This document shows positions 1 through 7,851 of a stretch of DNA of 9,534 nt, piece after piece. The stretch's first letter is position 1; each line of letters begins with the position of its first letter. The DNA is taken from NCBI RefSeq assembly GCF_003461245.1, contig NZ_QTWS01000061.1, positions 1,401-10,934 on the forward strand. Direction: 5' to 3'. A program made the position numbers and the translations under genes. The notes beneath the pieces were generated by a model that worked only from the letters and a program-made list of their open reading frames with translations, was not told where the DNA came from and did no database searches. This DNA comes from Blautia sp. AF19-10LB (lineage in GTDB: Bacteria; Bacillota; Clostridia; Lachnospirales; Lachnospiraceae).

Positions 1-1
1 T

Positions 2-1762
2 GTGCCGTCGGGGCTTTCTACAAAGGACTTTATCGCCCCGTCCTCGTTCCGTTTTGGCGACGGGCGCACGTTCCGCATGGGGCGAAAACTTGGTGCGGTA
101 TCGTTCCTTGAAATCCTTGCGCCGGAGCTGAATGACCGTATGCTTTCGGACATTCTCGACCTTGAAAACGGGATAATCGTCAATATGCATATCCGCAGTA
201 TCGACCAGAGCGAAGCAATCAAGACTATCAAGCGCAAGATAACCGACCTCGACAAGATGAAGATTGAGGAACAGAAAAAAGCGGTACGCAGCGGGTATGA
301 CATGGATATAATTCCGTCCGACCTTGCTACTTTCGGCAGCGAAGCAAAAAATCTGTTGCAGGATTTACAGAGCCGCAACGAGCGAATGTTTCTGCTGACG
401 TTCCTTGTGGTAAACATGGCAGACACAAAACGGAAACTAGATAATGACGTATTTGCTACGGCGGGCTTTGCACAGAAAAACAACTGCGCTCTGACCCGCC
501 TTGACTATTTGCAGGAAGCGGGCTTTATGTCCTCTATTCCTCTTGGGGAGAACCTTATCCCCATTCAAAGAGGGCTTACGACCAGTAGCACCGCTATTTT
601 TATCCCGTTCATCACGCAGGAGCTTTTCCAAAGGGGTGCAGCCCTTTACTACGGCTTAAATGCCCTTAGTAACAACATGATACTCTGCGACCGCAAGCAA
701 CTGAAAAATCCCAACGGGCTTATTCTTGGAACACCGGGAAGCGGTAAATCCTTTGCGGCAAAACGGGAAATGACAAACGCCTTTCTCATTACCGACGACG
801 ATATTATTATCTGCGACCCGGAAGCAGAATATTTTTCCCTTGTGCAGCGTTTGGGCGGGCAAGTGATACGTCTGTCGCCTGCCGGAAAAGGCATGGACGG
901 CAAGCCCCAGTATGTGAACCCTATGGATATTAACCTCAACTACTCCGAGGACGACAACCCGCTTGCCTTGAAATCCGACTTTATCCTTTCCCTCTGCGAG
1001 CTTGTTATCGGCGGCAAAGAGGGCTTGCAGCCCGTGGAAAAGACCGTCATTGACCGCGCCGTTAGGAATGTGTACCGACCTTTCCTTGCAGACCCCGACC
1101 CGGCAAAAATGCCGATTTTGGGCGACCTCTACAACGAACTGCTGAAACAGCCGGAGCCGGAAGCTGCCCGCATTGCGGCGGCATTGGAGCTTTATGTTTC
1201 CGGCTCTCTGAACGTCTTTAACCACCGTACCAACGTGGAGCTTTCAAACCGTCTTGTCTGCTTTGATATTAAGCAGCTTGGAAAGCAGCTCAAAAAATTA
1301 GGTATGCTCATTGTGCAAGACCAGGTGTGGAACCGCGTGACCGTCAACCGCGCCGAGAAAAAGGCAACCCGTTACTATATGGACGAATTTCATTTGCTTT
1401 TGAAAGAGGAACAGACCGCAGCCTATTCTGTGGAGATTTGGAAGCGTTTTCGTAAATGGGGCGGCATACCGACGGCTATCACACAGAACGTCAAAGACCT
1501 TTTAAGCAGCCGCGAAGTCGAGAATATCTTTGAAAACTCCGATTTTGTCCTCATGCTCAATCAGGCACAGGGCGACCGGGCTATCCTTGCAAAGCAGCTT
1601 AACATCTCCCCGCAGCAGATGAAGTATGTAACCCACACCGAAGCGGGCGAGGGGCTTATCTTTTACGGGAATGTGGTGCTGCCGTTCATTGACCGCTTCC
1701 CGACGGACACCGAGCTTTACTGTCTGCTTACGACAAAGCCGGAGGAAGTGAGCAAGCCATGA
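2..1762 (+). CDS. VirB4-like conjugal transfer ATPase (CD1110-type), 5' end outside window
   Basis: Cytoplasmic-face ATPase that powers assembly and substrate passage in the type IV secretion channel of a conjugative element. Residues are numbered from base 2. The Walker A motif GTPGSGKS is at 243-250, followed by the VirB4-typical CDPEAEY at 271-277. Walker B is YYMDEF at 458-463 (acidic pair D461, E462), and a TQN sensor motif lies at 494-496. About 240 residues precede Walker A, where full VirB4 proteins of this type usually have more; total family length is around 800 residues, so roughly 200 N-terminal residues are probably missing. The reading frame is open right to the window edge, and the GTG at base 2 is probably an internal valine codon, not a start. 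The stop overlaps the next gene by 4 bases (ATGA), implying translational coupling in one transfer operon. Identification as VirB4 is firm; placement in the CD1110 subfamily comes from recall of the family and from gene order. Confidence 0.95.
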   Translation: MPSGLSTKDFIAPSSFRFGDGRTFRMGRKLGAVSFLEILAPELNDRMLSDILDLENGIIVNMHIRSIDQSEAIKTIKRKITDLDKMKIEEQKKAVRSGYDMDIIPSDLATFGSEAKNLLQDLQSRNERMFLLTFLVVNMADTKRKLDNDVFATAGFAQKNNCALTRLDYLQEAGFMSSIPLGENLIPIQRGLTTSSTAIFIPFITQELFQRGAALYYGLNALSNNMILCDRKQLKNPNGLILGTPGSGKSFAAKREMTNAFLITDDDIIICDPEAEYFSLVQRLGGQVIRLSPAGKGMDGKPQYVNPMDINLNYSEDDNPLALKSDFILSLCELVIGGKEGLQPVEKTVIDRAVRNVYRPFLADPDPAKMPILGDLYNELLKQPEPEAARIAAALELYVSGSLNVFNHRTNVELSNRLVCFDIKQLGKQLKKLGMLIVQDQVWNRVTVNRAEKKATRYYMDEFHLLLKEEQTAAYSVEIWKRFRKWGGIPTAITQNVKDLLSSREVENIFENSDFVLMLNQAQGDRAILAKQLNISPQQMKYVTHTEAGEGLIFYGNVVLPFIDRFPTDTELYCLLTTKPEEVSKP

Positions 1763-2640
1763 AAACAGACGTAATCATCAACCGCGACGCCCTCTATGCC
1801 CTGCGGGAGCTTCCGAGCGAAAGCGTGAACTGCTGCGTCACAAGCCCGCCTTACTATGGACTAAGGGACTACGGGCTTGACGCGCAGATTGGACGTGAGG
1901 ACACGCCGGAGCAGTATATCGGGCGGCTTGTGGAAGTGTTCCGGGAGCTGCGCCGGGTACTCAAAGACGACGGGACATTTTGGCTGAATATCGCAGACAC
2001 ATACTGCGGCAGCGGCATGAAAGCGGGCTGCAAGCAAAAGGATTTAATCGGTATTCCGTGGCTTCTTGCCTTTGCCCTGCGCTCTGACGGGTGGTATTTA
2101 CGCAGCGATATTATCTGGCTGAAAGAAAACCCTATGCCGGAAAGCTGCCGCGACCGACCGAGCCGCTGCTATGAGCATATCTTTTTACTGACGAAATCAA
2201 AGAAATATTACTATGACGCTGCCGCCATTGCAGAGCCGATCGCGCCGGGAACGGCTGCGCGCTACAGGCAAGGGCGCAGCGCAGGACACAAATACGCCGA
2301 GGAAGTACCAGGACAGGGCAAGGTACAGGGTATCAATCAGCCCCGCAGCGGCAGCTATTATGACGACGCCCTTATGCCGACCACAAGAAACAAGCGGGAC
2401 GTTTGGCTTATCAATACCGTACCGTACAAGGGCGGGCATTTTGCCGCCTATCCCCCGAAGCTCGCGGAAACGTGCATACTTGCGGGCTGTCCGAAAGGCG
2501 GCGTTGTGATAGACCCGTTCTTTGGAAGCGGCACCACCGGGCTTGCAGCGCAAAGCCTTGACCGCCGCTATATCGGCATTGAACTGAACGCCGAGTATTG
2601 CGCCCTTGCAGGGGCGCGGATTGGAGGTGGTAACACTTGA
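1759..2640 (+). CDS. Site-specific DNA methyltransferase, beta class (N4-cytosine or N6-adenine)
   Basis: Modifies an exocyclic amino group of a DNA base using S-adenosylmethionine. The catalytic motif IV is TSPPYYGLRDYG, starting at residue 28 with SPPY at 29-32. The cofactor motif I, DPFFGSGTTG, is near the C terminus at 252-261. This order (catalytic first, cofactor site last) defines the beta class (N6_N4_Mtase family). SPPY rather than DPPY is more common in N4-cytosine enzymes, but does not settle the base. RDVW at 213-216 and HFAAYPPKL at 227-235 are further family motifs. The stretch at about 155-212 is a plausible target-recognition region. Length (293 residues) is normal and both key motifs are intact. 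The ATG at 1759 overlaps the VirB4 stop, with GGAGG at 1741-1745. No restriction enzyme gene lies beside it, so it is probably an orphan methylase that protects transferred DNA. Its target sequence cannot be read from the gene. Confidence 0.93.
   Translation: MKTDVIINRDALYALRELPSESVNCCVTSPPYYGLRDYGLDAQIGREDTPEQYIGRLVEVFRELRRVLKDDGTFWLNIADTYCGSGMKAGCKQKDLIGIPWLLAFALRSDGWYLRSDIIWLKENPMPESCRDRPSRCYEHIFLLTKSKKYYYDAAAIAEPIAPGTAARYRQGRSAGHKYAEEVPGQGKVQGINQPRSGSYYDDALMPTTRNKRDVWLINTVPYKGGHFAAYPPKLAETCILAGCPKGGVVIDPFFGSGTTGLAAQSLDRRYIGIELNAEYCALAGARIGGGNT
2623..2639 (+). promoter_or_regulatory. Ribosome binding site that supports a TTG start
   Basis: GGAGG at 2623-2627 lies 9 bases before a TTG at 2637-2639, an ideal spacing. 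That TTG overlaps the methyltransferase stop as TTGA. The site lies inside the last codons of the methyltransferase, so the two genes are probably translated in a coupled way. This spacing is the main reason for choosing the rare TTG start over later ATG codons. Confidence 0.75.
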
Positions 2641-4742
2641 AAGACCCATTAAAGCCCCGCGATAAAATCACGCAGAAAATGACCCGCGACGGGGCTATCG
2701 CAGAAAATCAGACCACGGGAGACACGGAACGTATCAGCAACCGCATACGGGACGCGGATTTACAAAAGACCCCGGAACAACAGGCGGCACAGGACGCTAT
2801 GCAGCTTCCCCCGGTATCTGATACAAGCCCGCTTCCCCATGTGCCGGGAGCTGCCCCCAAAGCGGACACAGGCAAAACGGAGCGCGTCATGAAGCATATC
2901 GACGCCGCCCATACACGAAAAGCCAGTAAAAAGGCAGTACGAAAAGCACAGGCAGAAGCTACCGCCGGGACGAAATCTTCCCGGCTGCAATTTACCGACG
3001 AGGAACGCGCTGCCCCGGAGCTTGAAAAGTATATCAAGAAATCCGATAAAGCCGCCGACCGCTTGGATAAGGCAAAGGCAGCTATCCCCAAAGAAAAGAA
3101 ACTGGTAAAAGAGCGCACCTTTGACGAAACCACCGGGAAAGGCAAGACCCGCCTGCACTTTGAGGAAAAGGACAAGCCGCCCGGATTTAAGGAGAAGCAC
3201 AACCCGCTATCCCGCCCCACACAGGAAGCCGGGATTTTGGTACATAACAAAATCCATTCTGTCGAAAAGGATAATTCCGGCGTGGAGGGCGCACACAAGA
3301 GCGAGGAAGCCGCAGAACGGGGATTGAAGTACGGGGCGCGGAAAATCAAGCAGGGCTACCGCAACCATAAGCTGAAACCCTACCGGGAAGCGGCAAAGGC
3401 AGAAAAAGCGGCTTTTCGGGCAAATATGGACTTTCAGTATCACAAGACCCTGCATGAGAACCCGCAGCTAACCAGTAACCCCATTTCCCGGTTTTGGCAG
3501 AAGCAGAAAATCAAGCGGCAGTATGCAAAGGAAGCCCGCAATACCGCAAAGGGTATCAAGGGCGCGGCAGAACGCACCCGCAAGGCGGCAGCCAAAGCCG
3601 CCGAGAAAACGAAGCAGACCGCAGCATTTGTGGCAAGGCACCCGGCGGGTGTGGCAATCGCTGTCGGGGTGCTACTGCTCTTTATCATGGTTATGTCCGG
3701 GCTGTCCTCTTGTGGGGCAATGTTTTCCGGCACGTTAAACGGCGTGCTTGGAACGTCCTATACGTCCGAGGACAGCGACCTTGTGGAAGTGGAAAACAGC
3801 TACGCAGGATTGGAAAACGAGCTGCAAAGCAGGATTGACAATATCGAGCGCGACAATCCGGGCTATGACGAGTACCGCTATGACCTTGCAAATATCGGAC
3901 ACAATCCCCATGAATTAGCGTCTTATCTGACCGCAAAATACCAAAGCTACACCTGCGCCGAGGTACAGAGCGAATTACAGCGGATTTTCAATCAACAATA
4001 CAAGCTGACGCTGACCGAGGAAGTGGAAATACGCTACCGGGAGGAAGAACGCACCGACACATGGACAGATGAGGACGGCAACGAGCATACGGACACCTAC
4101 ACGGTACAAGTGCCTTATGAGTATTACATCTTGAACGTCAAGCTGACGAATACCCCACTATCCACCATTGCGGAAAACAATCTGACCCCGGAACAACTGG
4201 AAATGTACCGGGTGTACTTACAGACAAGCGGGAACAAGCCCCTTATCTTTGGCGGCGGCTCTCCCGACACTTCCGCGTCGGAAGATTTAAGCGGCGTGGA
4301 CTTTGTAAACGGAACGCGCCCCGGCAATACCGCTATCGTTGACCTTGCAAAACGGCAAGTCGGAAATGTGGGCGGCTATCCGTATTGGAGCTGGTACGGC
4401 TTTAATTCCCGCGTGGAATGGTGCGCCTGTTTCGTGTCCTGGTGCTACGGGCAAATGGGACTTTCCGAGCCGCGCTTTGCCGCCTGCCAGTCGCAGGGTA
4501 TTCCGTGGTTTACTTCTCACGGACAATGGGGAGCGCGGGGCTATGAAAACATTGCCCCCGGCGACGCTATCTTTTTTGACTGGGATTTAGACGGCAGCGC
4601 AGACCATGTAGGACTTGTTATCGGCAGGGACGAAAGCCGCGTCTATACCGTGGAGGGCAATTCCGGCGACGCCTGCAAGATTAAGAGCTATCCCCTTGAC
4701 TATGCCTGTATCAAAGGGTACGGGCTGATGAACTGGAACTGA
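2637..4742 (+). CDS. CD1108-type conjugation membrane protein with C-terminal CHAP amidase domain
   Basis: Predicted cell-wall hydrolase of the conjugation apparatus, cutting peptidoglycan locally so the channel can cross the wall. Residues 1-335 are a long, charged, Lys/Ala/Glu-rich region with no recognised domain. One membrane segment lies at about 337-356 (GVAIAVGVLLLFIMVMSGL), with Arg/Lys-rich residues before it, so the N terminus should be inside and the C terminus outside. Residues 380-530 form an extracellular region of unknown fold. The CHAP domain covers about 565-701: nucleophile C596 in EWCACF (594-599), H657 in ADHVGLVIG (655-663), and the probable third residue E673 in VEGNS. 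All three catalytic positions are present, so it looks active. It starts with TTG, coupled to the methyltransferase. Gene order matches NlpC/P60 or CHAP lysozyme-like genes next to VirB4 in Tn916/CTn elements. The CHAP assignment is strong; the CD1108 family name rests on recall. Confidence 0.9.
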   Translation: MKDPLKPRDKITQKMTRDGAIAENQTTGDTERISNRIRDADLQKTPEQQAAQDAMQLPPVSDTSPLPHVPGAAPKADTGKTERVMKHIDAAHTRKASKKAVRKAQAEATAGTKSSRLQFTDEERAAPELEKYIKKSDKAADRLDKAKAAIPKEKKLVKERTFDETTGKGKTRLHFEEKDKPPGFKEKHNPLSRPTQEAGILVHNKIHSVEKDNSGVEGAHKSEEAAERGLKYGARKIKQGYRNHKLKPYREAAKAEKAAFRANMDFQYHKTLHENPQLTSNPISRFWQKQKIKRQYAKEARNTAKGIKGAAERTRKAAAKAAEKTKQTAAFVARHPAGVAIAVGVLLLFIMVMSGLSSCGAMFSGTLNGVLGTSYTSEDSDLVEVENSYAGLENELQSRIDNIERDNPGYDEYRYDLANIGHNPHELASYLTAKYQSYTCAEVQSELQRIFNQQYKLTLTEEVEIRYREEERTDTWTDEDGNEHTDTYTVQVPYEYYILNVKLTNTPLSTIAENNLTPEQLEMYRVYLQTSGNKPLIFGGGSPDTSASEDLSGVDFVNGTRPGNTAIVDLAKRQVGNVGGYPYWSWYGFNSRVEWCACFVSWCYGQMGLSEPRFAACQSQGIPWFTSHGQWGARGYENIAPGDAIFFDWDLDGSADHVGLVIGRDESRVYTVEGNSGDACKIKSYPLDYACIKGYGLMNWN

Positions 4743-4760
4743 CACATTTTTTGAAAATCG

Positions 4761-4779
4761 AAAGGAGAAAAATTTTATG
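4761..4779 (+). promoter_or_regulatory. Ribosome binding site for the DUF4315 gene
   Basis: AAAGGAG at 4761-4767 lies 9 bases before the ATG at 4777. It sits in the only gap (34 bases, 4743-4776) within the transfer operon. The gap contains a run of six T but no GC-rich stem before it, so I see no terminator, and no convincing promoter. Confidence 0.7.
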
Positions 4780-5034
4780 GCAATGAGTAAAATCGAAAGA
4801 ATTGACAAGGAAATCCAAAAGACCCGTGAGAAAATCACGGAGTATCAGAACAGGCTGCGCGGACTGGAAGCACAGAAAACCGAAGCGGAAAATCTGCAAA
4901 TCGTTCAGCTTGTGCGCTCTATGCGCCTTACCCCGCAGGAGCTTACCGCTATGCTTGCGGGCGGAGGTATTCCGGGCATTGCCCCTATGCCCGCAGACTA
5001 TGAGGAACAGGAGGACAATGCAGATGAAGAATAA
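4777..5034 (+). CDS. DUF4315 family small coiled-coil protein
   Basis: An 85-residue protein of unknown function that travels with conjugative elements of Clostridia, always close to the CHAP, DUF4366 and topoisomerase genes in the layouts I know. Residues 1-40 are rich in Glu, Lys and Arg with hydrophobic spacing (SKIERIDKEI, TREKITEYQNRL), which suggests a coiled coil. Residues 43-60 (VQLVRSMRLTPQELTAML) look like a short helical pair. The end is acidic (YEEQEDNADEE). There is no signal peptide or membrane segment, so it should be cytoplasmic. It has its own strong ribosome binding site, and its last 11 bases overlap the start of the DUF4366 gene. The small size and coiled coil would suit a structural or adaptor role, but that is inference. 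The family match is by recognised sequence and position. Confidence 0.88.
   Translation: MAMSKIERIDKEIQKTREKITEYQNRLRGLEAQKTEAENLQIVQLVRSMRLTPQELTAMLAGGGIPGIAPMPADYEEQEDNADEE
5009..5026 (+). promoter_or_regulatory. Ribosome binding site that decides the DUF4366 start
   Basis: AGGAGG at 5009-5014 is 3 bases before the in-frame ATG at 5018 but 9 bases before the ATG at 5024. The second spacing is the workable one, and it gives a clean signal peptide beginning MKNKILRSL. Longer versions reading from ATG 4802 would run in another frame through the DUF4315 gene and are not credible. Confidence 0.75.
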
Positions 5035-5728
5035 AATTCTTAGAAGCCTTACCGCACTTTGCGCCGCCCTTATGCTCATGGGCGGCTTTTCTGTTACCGC
5101 CTTTGCACAGACACCTACGACGGAAGAAACCGACGACAGCGGCGTGATCGTGGAAACCGAACCGCAGCCCCTTACCCCGGAGGGCAACATGACCCTTGTG
5201 GACGACATCGACGGGGACGCTGCCGAGGATAAACAGTTTATCGTCGTGAAAAGCAAAGGCGGCAACTATTTTTACATTATCGTTGACCGGGCAGCCGAGG
5301 GGGAAAATTCCGTCCACTTCCTAAATCAAGTAGACGAAAGCGACCTTATGGCGATTATCGGGGAGGAACAGACCGAACAGCCCCCGGCTGTCTGCAACTG
5401 TACCGAGAAATGCAAGGCGGGCGAAGTCAACACCGCCTGTCCTGTCTGCTCTGTAACTATCAATAACTGCACAGGCAAGGACACCGAGCCGGAAGCTCCC
5501 GCAGAGCCGGAGAAACCCAAAAACAGCATGGGCGGGCTTCTCATCTTCCTTGTTGTGGGACTTCTTGGCGGCGGCGCAGCCCTCTACTACGTTAAGTTTA
5601 TGAAACCGAAGCAGAACGTAAAAGGCAGCACCGACCTTGACGAGTTCGATTTTGACGAATACGACGAGGACGAGCCGGAGGAAGAAACTGACATCGCAGA
5701 CACCGAACAGGAGGACGAGGAAGAATGA
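5024..5728 (+). CDS. DUF4366 (CD1107-type) membrane protein with signal peptide and Cys-rich ectodomain
   Basis: A 234-residue surface protein of unknown function, conserved in this class of conjugative elements. A signal peptide spans residues 1-28, with Lys/Arg at the start, a hydrophobic core ALCAALMLMGG and probable cleavage after AFA. A compact domain at about 55-115 carries the family core (FIVVKSKGGNYFYIIVDR at 72-89). Six cysteines follow at 124, 126, 130, 139, 142 and 149, then a Pro/Glu-rich linker. A membrane helix lies at about 170-190, and the C-terminal tail (203-234) is very acidic, 21 Asp/Glu in 32 residues with no Lys or Arg. Expected topology is type I: ectodomain outside, acidic tail in the cytoplasm. 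The start overlaps the DUF4315 gene by 11 bases and the stop overlaps topB by 4, so all three should be co-translated. It may be a channel-associated or surface contact protein; the sequence does not decide. Confidence 0.87.
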   Translation: MKNKILRSLTALCAALMLMGGFSVTAFAQTPTTEETDDSGVIVETEPQPLTPEGNMTLVDDIDGDAAEDKQFIVVKSKGGNYFYIIVDRAAEGENSVHFLNQVDESDLMAIIGEEQTEQPPAVCNCTEKCKAGEVNTACPVCSVTINNCTGKDTEPEAPAEPEKPKNSMGGLLIFLVVGLLGGGAALYYVKFMKPKQNVKGSTDLDEFDFDEYDEDEPEEETDIADTEQEDEEE

Positions 5729-7821
5729 AACTTGTGATTTGTGAGAAACCCAGCGTCGGGGCGGCGGTTGCCGCCGCCCTTGGCGTTACGGGTAAGAAAG
5801 ACGGATATATCGAAAATGACAAGTACATCATTTCTTGGTGTATCGGGCATTTGGTACAGCTTTCCGAAGCTGCCGCCTATGGGGAGCAGTACAGAAAATG
5901 GAGCTATGACAGCTTACCCATTCTGCCGCAGGAATGGCAGTACACCGTAGCCGCCGACAAGGGAAAACAATTCAAAATCTTGAAAGACCTCATGCACCGC
6001 GCCGACGTTTCGGAAGTCGTGAACGCCTGCGACGCGGGGCGCGAGGGAGAATTGATTTTCCGATTTGTCTATGAAATGGCGGGCTGCAAGAAACCCTTTA
6101 CCCGTCTTTGGATTTCCTCTATGGAAACGGACGCAATTCGAAGCGGCTTTGAACATCTGAAGGACGGGCGCGGGTATGACACCCTCTATCATTCCGCACT
6201 ATGCAGGGCAAAGGCTGACTGGCTTATCGGTATCAATGCGACCCGCCTTTTCTCCTGCCTGTATGGAAAGACCTTGAACGTGGGACGTGTGCAGACCCCG
6301 ACCTTAAAAATGCTTGTAGACCGGGACGCTGCCATTACAAACTTCAAGAAAGAAACCTACTATCATGTGCGCCTTATGCTCCCCGGCGCAGAAGCGGCAA
6401 GCGCGAAGATCTGCGCCGCTGATGAAGCGGGCAAACTGAAAGCAGCCTGCGAAGCGTCGGCGGCTGTCTGTACTTCCCTTGTGAAAGAAAAGAAAACCAT
6501 TGCCCCGCCGAAGCTCTTTGACCTTACCAGTTTACAGCGGGAAACAAACCGTATTTACGGGTACACGGCAAAGCAGACCCTTGACCTTGCACAGACCCTC
6601 TATGAAAAGAAGCTCTTGACCTATCCGAGAACGGACAGCGCATTTCTGACCGATGACATGGGAGAAACAGCGACGGGCATTATCGCGCTGCTATGCGGGA
6701 AGCTGCCCTTTATGGCGGGCATTTCCTTTACGCCGGAAGTTTCCCGCGTTCTGAACAGCAAAAAGGTATCAGACCACCACGCAATCATTCCCACTATGGA
6801 GCTTGCAAAGGCTGACCTTACCGCGCTGCCGGAAAGCGAGCGCAATATCCTTACCCTTGCCGGGGCGCGTCTGCTTATGGCGACCGCCGAGCCGTACAGT
6901 TTTGAAGCGGTAACGGCGGTTTTCTCCTGCGCCGACCATGAATTTACGGCAAAGGGAAAGGCGGTAATCGCTGCCGGGTGGAAAGACATGGAACGGCTTT
7001 ACCGGGTGACCCTCAAAAAGAAGCCGGACAGCGACGACGAAAACGAACTTGTTTTAGATGTGCCGGACTTTACCGAGGGACAGACCTTTGAAAACCCTGC
7101 TGCAAAGGTTACGGAGCATGAAACGACGCCGCCGAAGCCCCACAATGAAGCGTCCTTACTTTCTGCTATGGAACGCGCTGGGAATGAGGACACCGACCCG
7201 GACGCAGAACGCCGGGGGCTTGGGACGCCCGCTACCCGCGCCGCTGTCATTGAAAAGTTAGTAAAAGGCGGCTTTATCGAGCGCAAGGGCAAGCAGCTAC
7301 TTCCTACCAAAGACGGCACAAACCTTGTGTGCGTCCTGCCGGACAGCTTAACTTCTCCGCAGCTTACGGCTGCATGGGAAAACAATCTGACGCAGATTGC
7401 AAAGGGTAACGCTGACCCTGCCGCTTTCATGCAGGGTATCGAAGCAATGACGCAGGAGCTTGTAAAAACCTATGCTTCCGTGTTGGGTGAGAAACAAGAG
7501 CTTTTCAAGACAGAAAAAACAGAGCTTGGGAAGTGTCCCCGCTGCAAGTCCCTGGTCTATGAGGGAAAGAAAAACTACTACTGTTCCAACAAAGAGTGCG
7601 GCTTTACCATGTGGAAAAATGACCGCTTCTTTGAGGAACGAAAAACCGCCTTTACCCCGAAGATTGCCGCAGCACTTCTTAAATCCGGCAAGGCAACAGT
7701 TAAAAAACTGTACTCTCCGAAAACGGGCAAAACCTACGACGGAACGGTACTTTTAGCCGACACGGGCGGTAAATATGTGAATTACAAAGTAACCATTTCA
7801 AAGAACAAAGAACTTGAATAG
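5725..7821 (+). CDS. topB: Type IA DNA topoisomerase III (TopB-like)
   Basis: Relaxes or decatenates DNA by cutting one strand through a tyrosine link, and in conjugative elements probably acts on transfer or replication intermediates. The Toprim domain occupies about 1-135: KLVICEKPS at 2-10, GHLVQLSE at 41-48 and the acidic motif DAGREGE at 103-109. NVGRVQTPTL is at 185-194. The catalytic tyrosine is Y300 in TYPRTDS (299-305). SDHHAIIPT at 349-357 and GLGTPATRA at 498-506 are further type IA signatures. A C-terminal zinc-finger-like set C604/C607/C620/C625 is followed by a basic Topo_C-like repeat at 642-690. The length of 698 residues is full. The ATG overlaps the DUF4366 stop by 4 bases, with AGGAGG at 5709-5714 inside the codons of that protein's acidic tail. 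It is the last gene before a terminator. Active-site motifs are complete. It is presumably an element-borne copy, separate from the host's own topB. Confidence 0.96.
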   Translation: MKLVICEKPSVGAAVAAALGVTGKKDGYIENDKYIISWCIGHLVQLSEAAAYGEQYRKWSYDSLPILPQEWQYTVAADKGKQFKILKDLMHRADVSEVVNACDAGREGELIFRFVYEMAGCKKPFTRLWISSMETDAIRSGFEHLKDGRGYDTLYHSALCRAKADWLIGINATRLFSCLYGKTLNVGRVQTPTLKMLVDRDAAITNFKKETYYHVRLMLPGAEAASAKICAADEAGKLKAACEASAAVCTSLVKEKKTIAPPKLFDLTSLQRETNRIYGYTAKQTLDLAQTLYEKKLLTYPRTDSAFLTDDMGETATGIIALLCGKLPFMAGISFTPEVSRVLNSKKVSDHHAIIPTMELAKADLTALPESERNILTLAGARLLMATAEPYSFEAVTAVFSCADHEFTAKGKAVIAAGWKDMERLYRVTLKKKPDSDDENELVLDVPDFTEGQTFENPAAKVTEHETTPPKPHNEASLLSAMERAGNEDTDPDAERRGLGTPATRAAVIEKLVKGGFIERKGKQLLPTKDGTNLVCVLPDSLTSPQLTAAWENNLTQIAKGNADPAAFMQGIEAMTQELVKTYASVLGEKQELFKTEKTELGKCPRCKSLVYEGKKNYYCSNKECGFTMWKNDRFFEERKTAFTPKIAAALLKSGKATVKKLYSPKTGKTYDGTVLLADTGGKYVNYKVTISKNKELE

Positions 7822-7829
7822 CAAGCATA

Positions 7830-7849
7830 GGAAGCGGGTACCCACTTCC
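7830..7849. repeat. Near-perfect 20-base palindrome just after topB
   Basis: GGAAG, one base, GGGTACCC, one base, CTTCC reads the same on both strands apart from a single C/A mismatch pair (7835 and 7844). As RNA it could fold into a 7-pair stem with a GTAC loop and one mismatch. It begins 8 bases after the topB stop and ends 2 bases before the terminator stem. It may be part of a 3'-end RNA structure that protects the transcript, or a protein site. Confidence 0.6.
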
Positions 7850-7851
7850 GT

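Noticed and set aside
2..4. GTG at base 2 as the true start of the VirB4 gene
   Set aside because: There is no room for a ribosome site, and VirB4 relatives have considerably more sequence before this point, so the gene is simply cut by the window edge.
656..1225. 189-codon minus-strand open frame opposite VirB4
   Set aside because: It overlaps the Walker A region of the ATPase gene, shows no family resemblance, and is best read as a shadow.
2708..3349. 213-codon open frame on the minus strand opposite the CHAP protein gene
   Set aside because: It lies wholly inside a well-supported gene, encodes a low-complexity Ser/Ala/Cys-rich chain and has no recognisable domain. The codon pattern of the + strand gene explains the absence of stops.
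4743..4776. Run of six T after the CHAP gene as a terminator
   Set aside because: No GC-rich stem precedes it, and the gap is only 34 bases within an operon.
4802..5023. N-terminal extension of the DUF4366 protein from an upstream ATG
   Set aside because: It would read the DUF4315 gene in another frame into a Cys/Arg-rich chain and bury the signal peptide. The ribosome site at 5009-5014 fits the ATG at 5024.
4711..5265. 184-codon minus-strand open frame spanning the DUF4315 and DUF4366 genes
   Set aside because: It crosses two convincing + strand genes and has no recognisable domain.
6031..6051. DAGREGE in TopB instead of a D-x-D-x-E pattern, as a possibly damaged metal site
   Set aside because: As I recall, Firmicutes TopB proteins such as the Bacillus subtilis enzyme have the same DAGREGE sequence, so it is normal.
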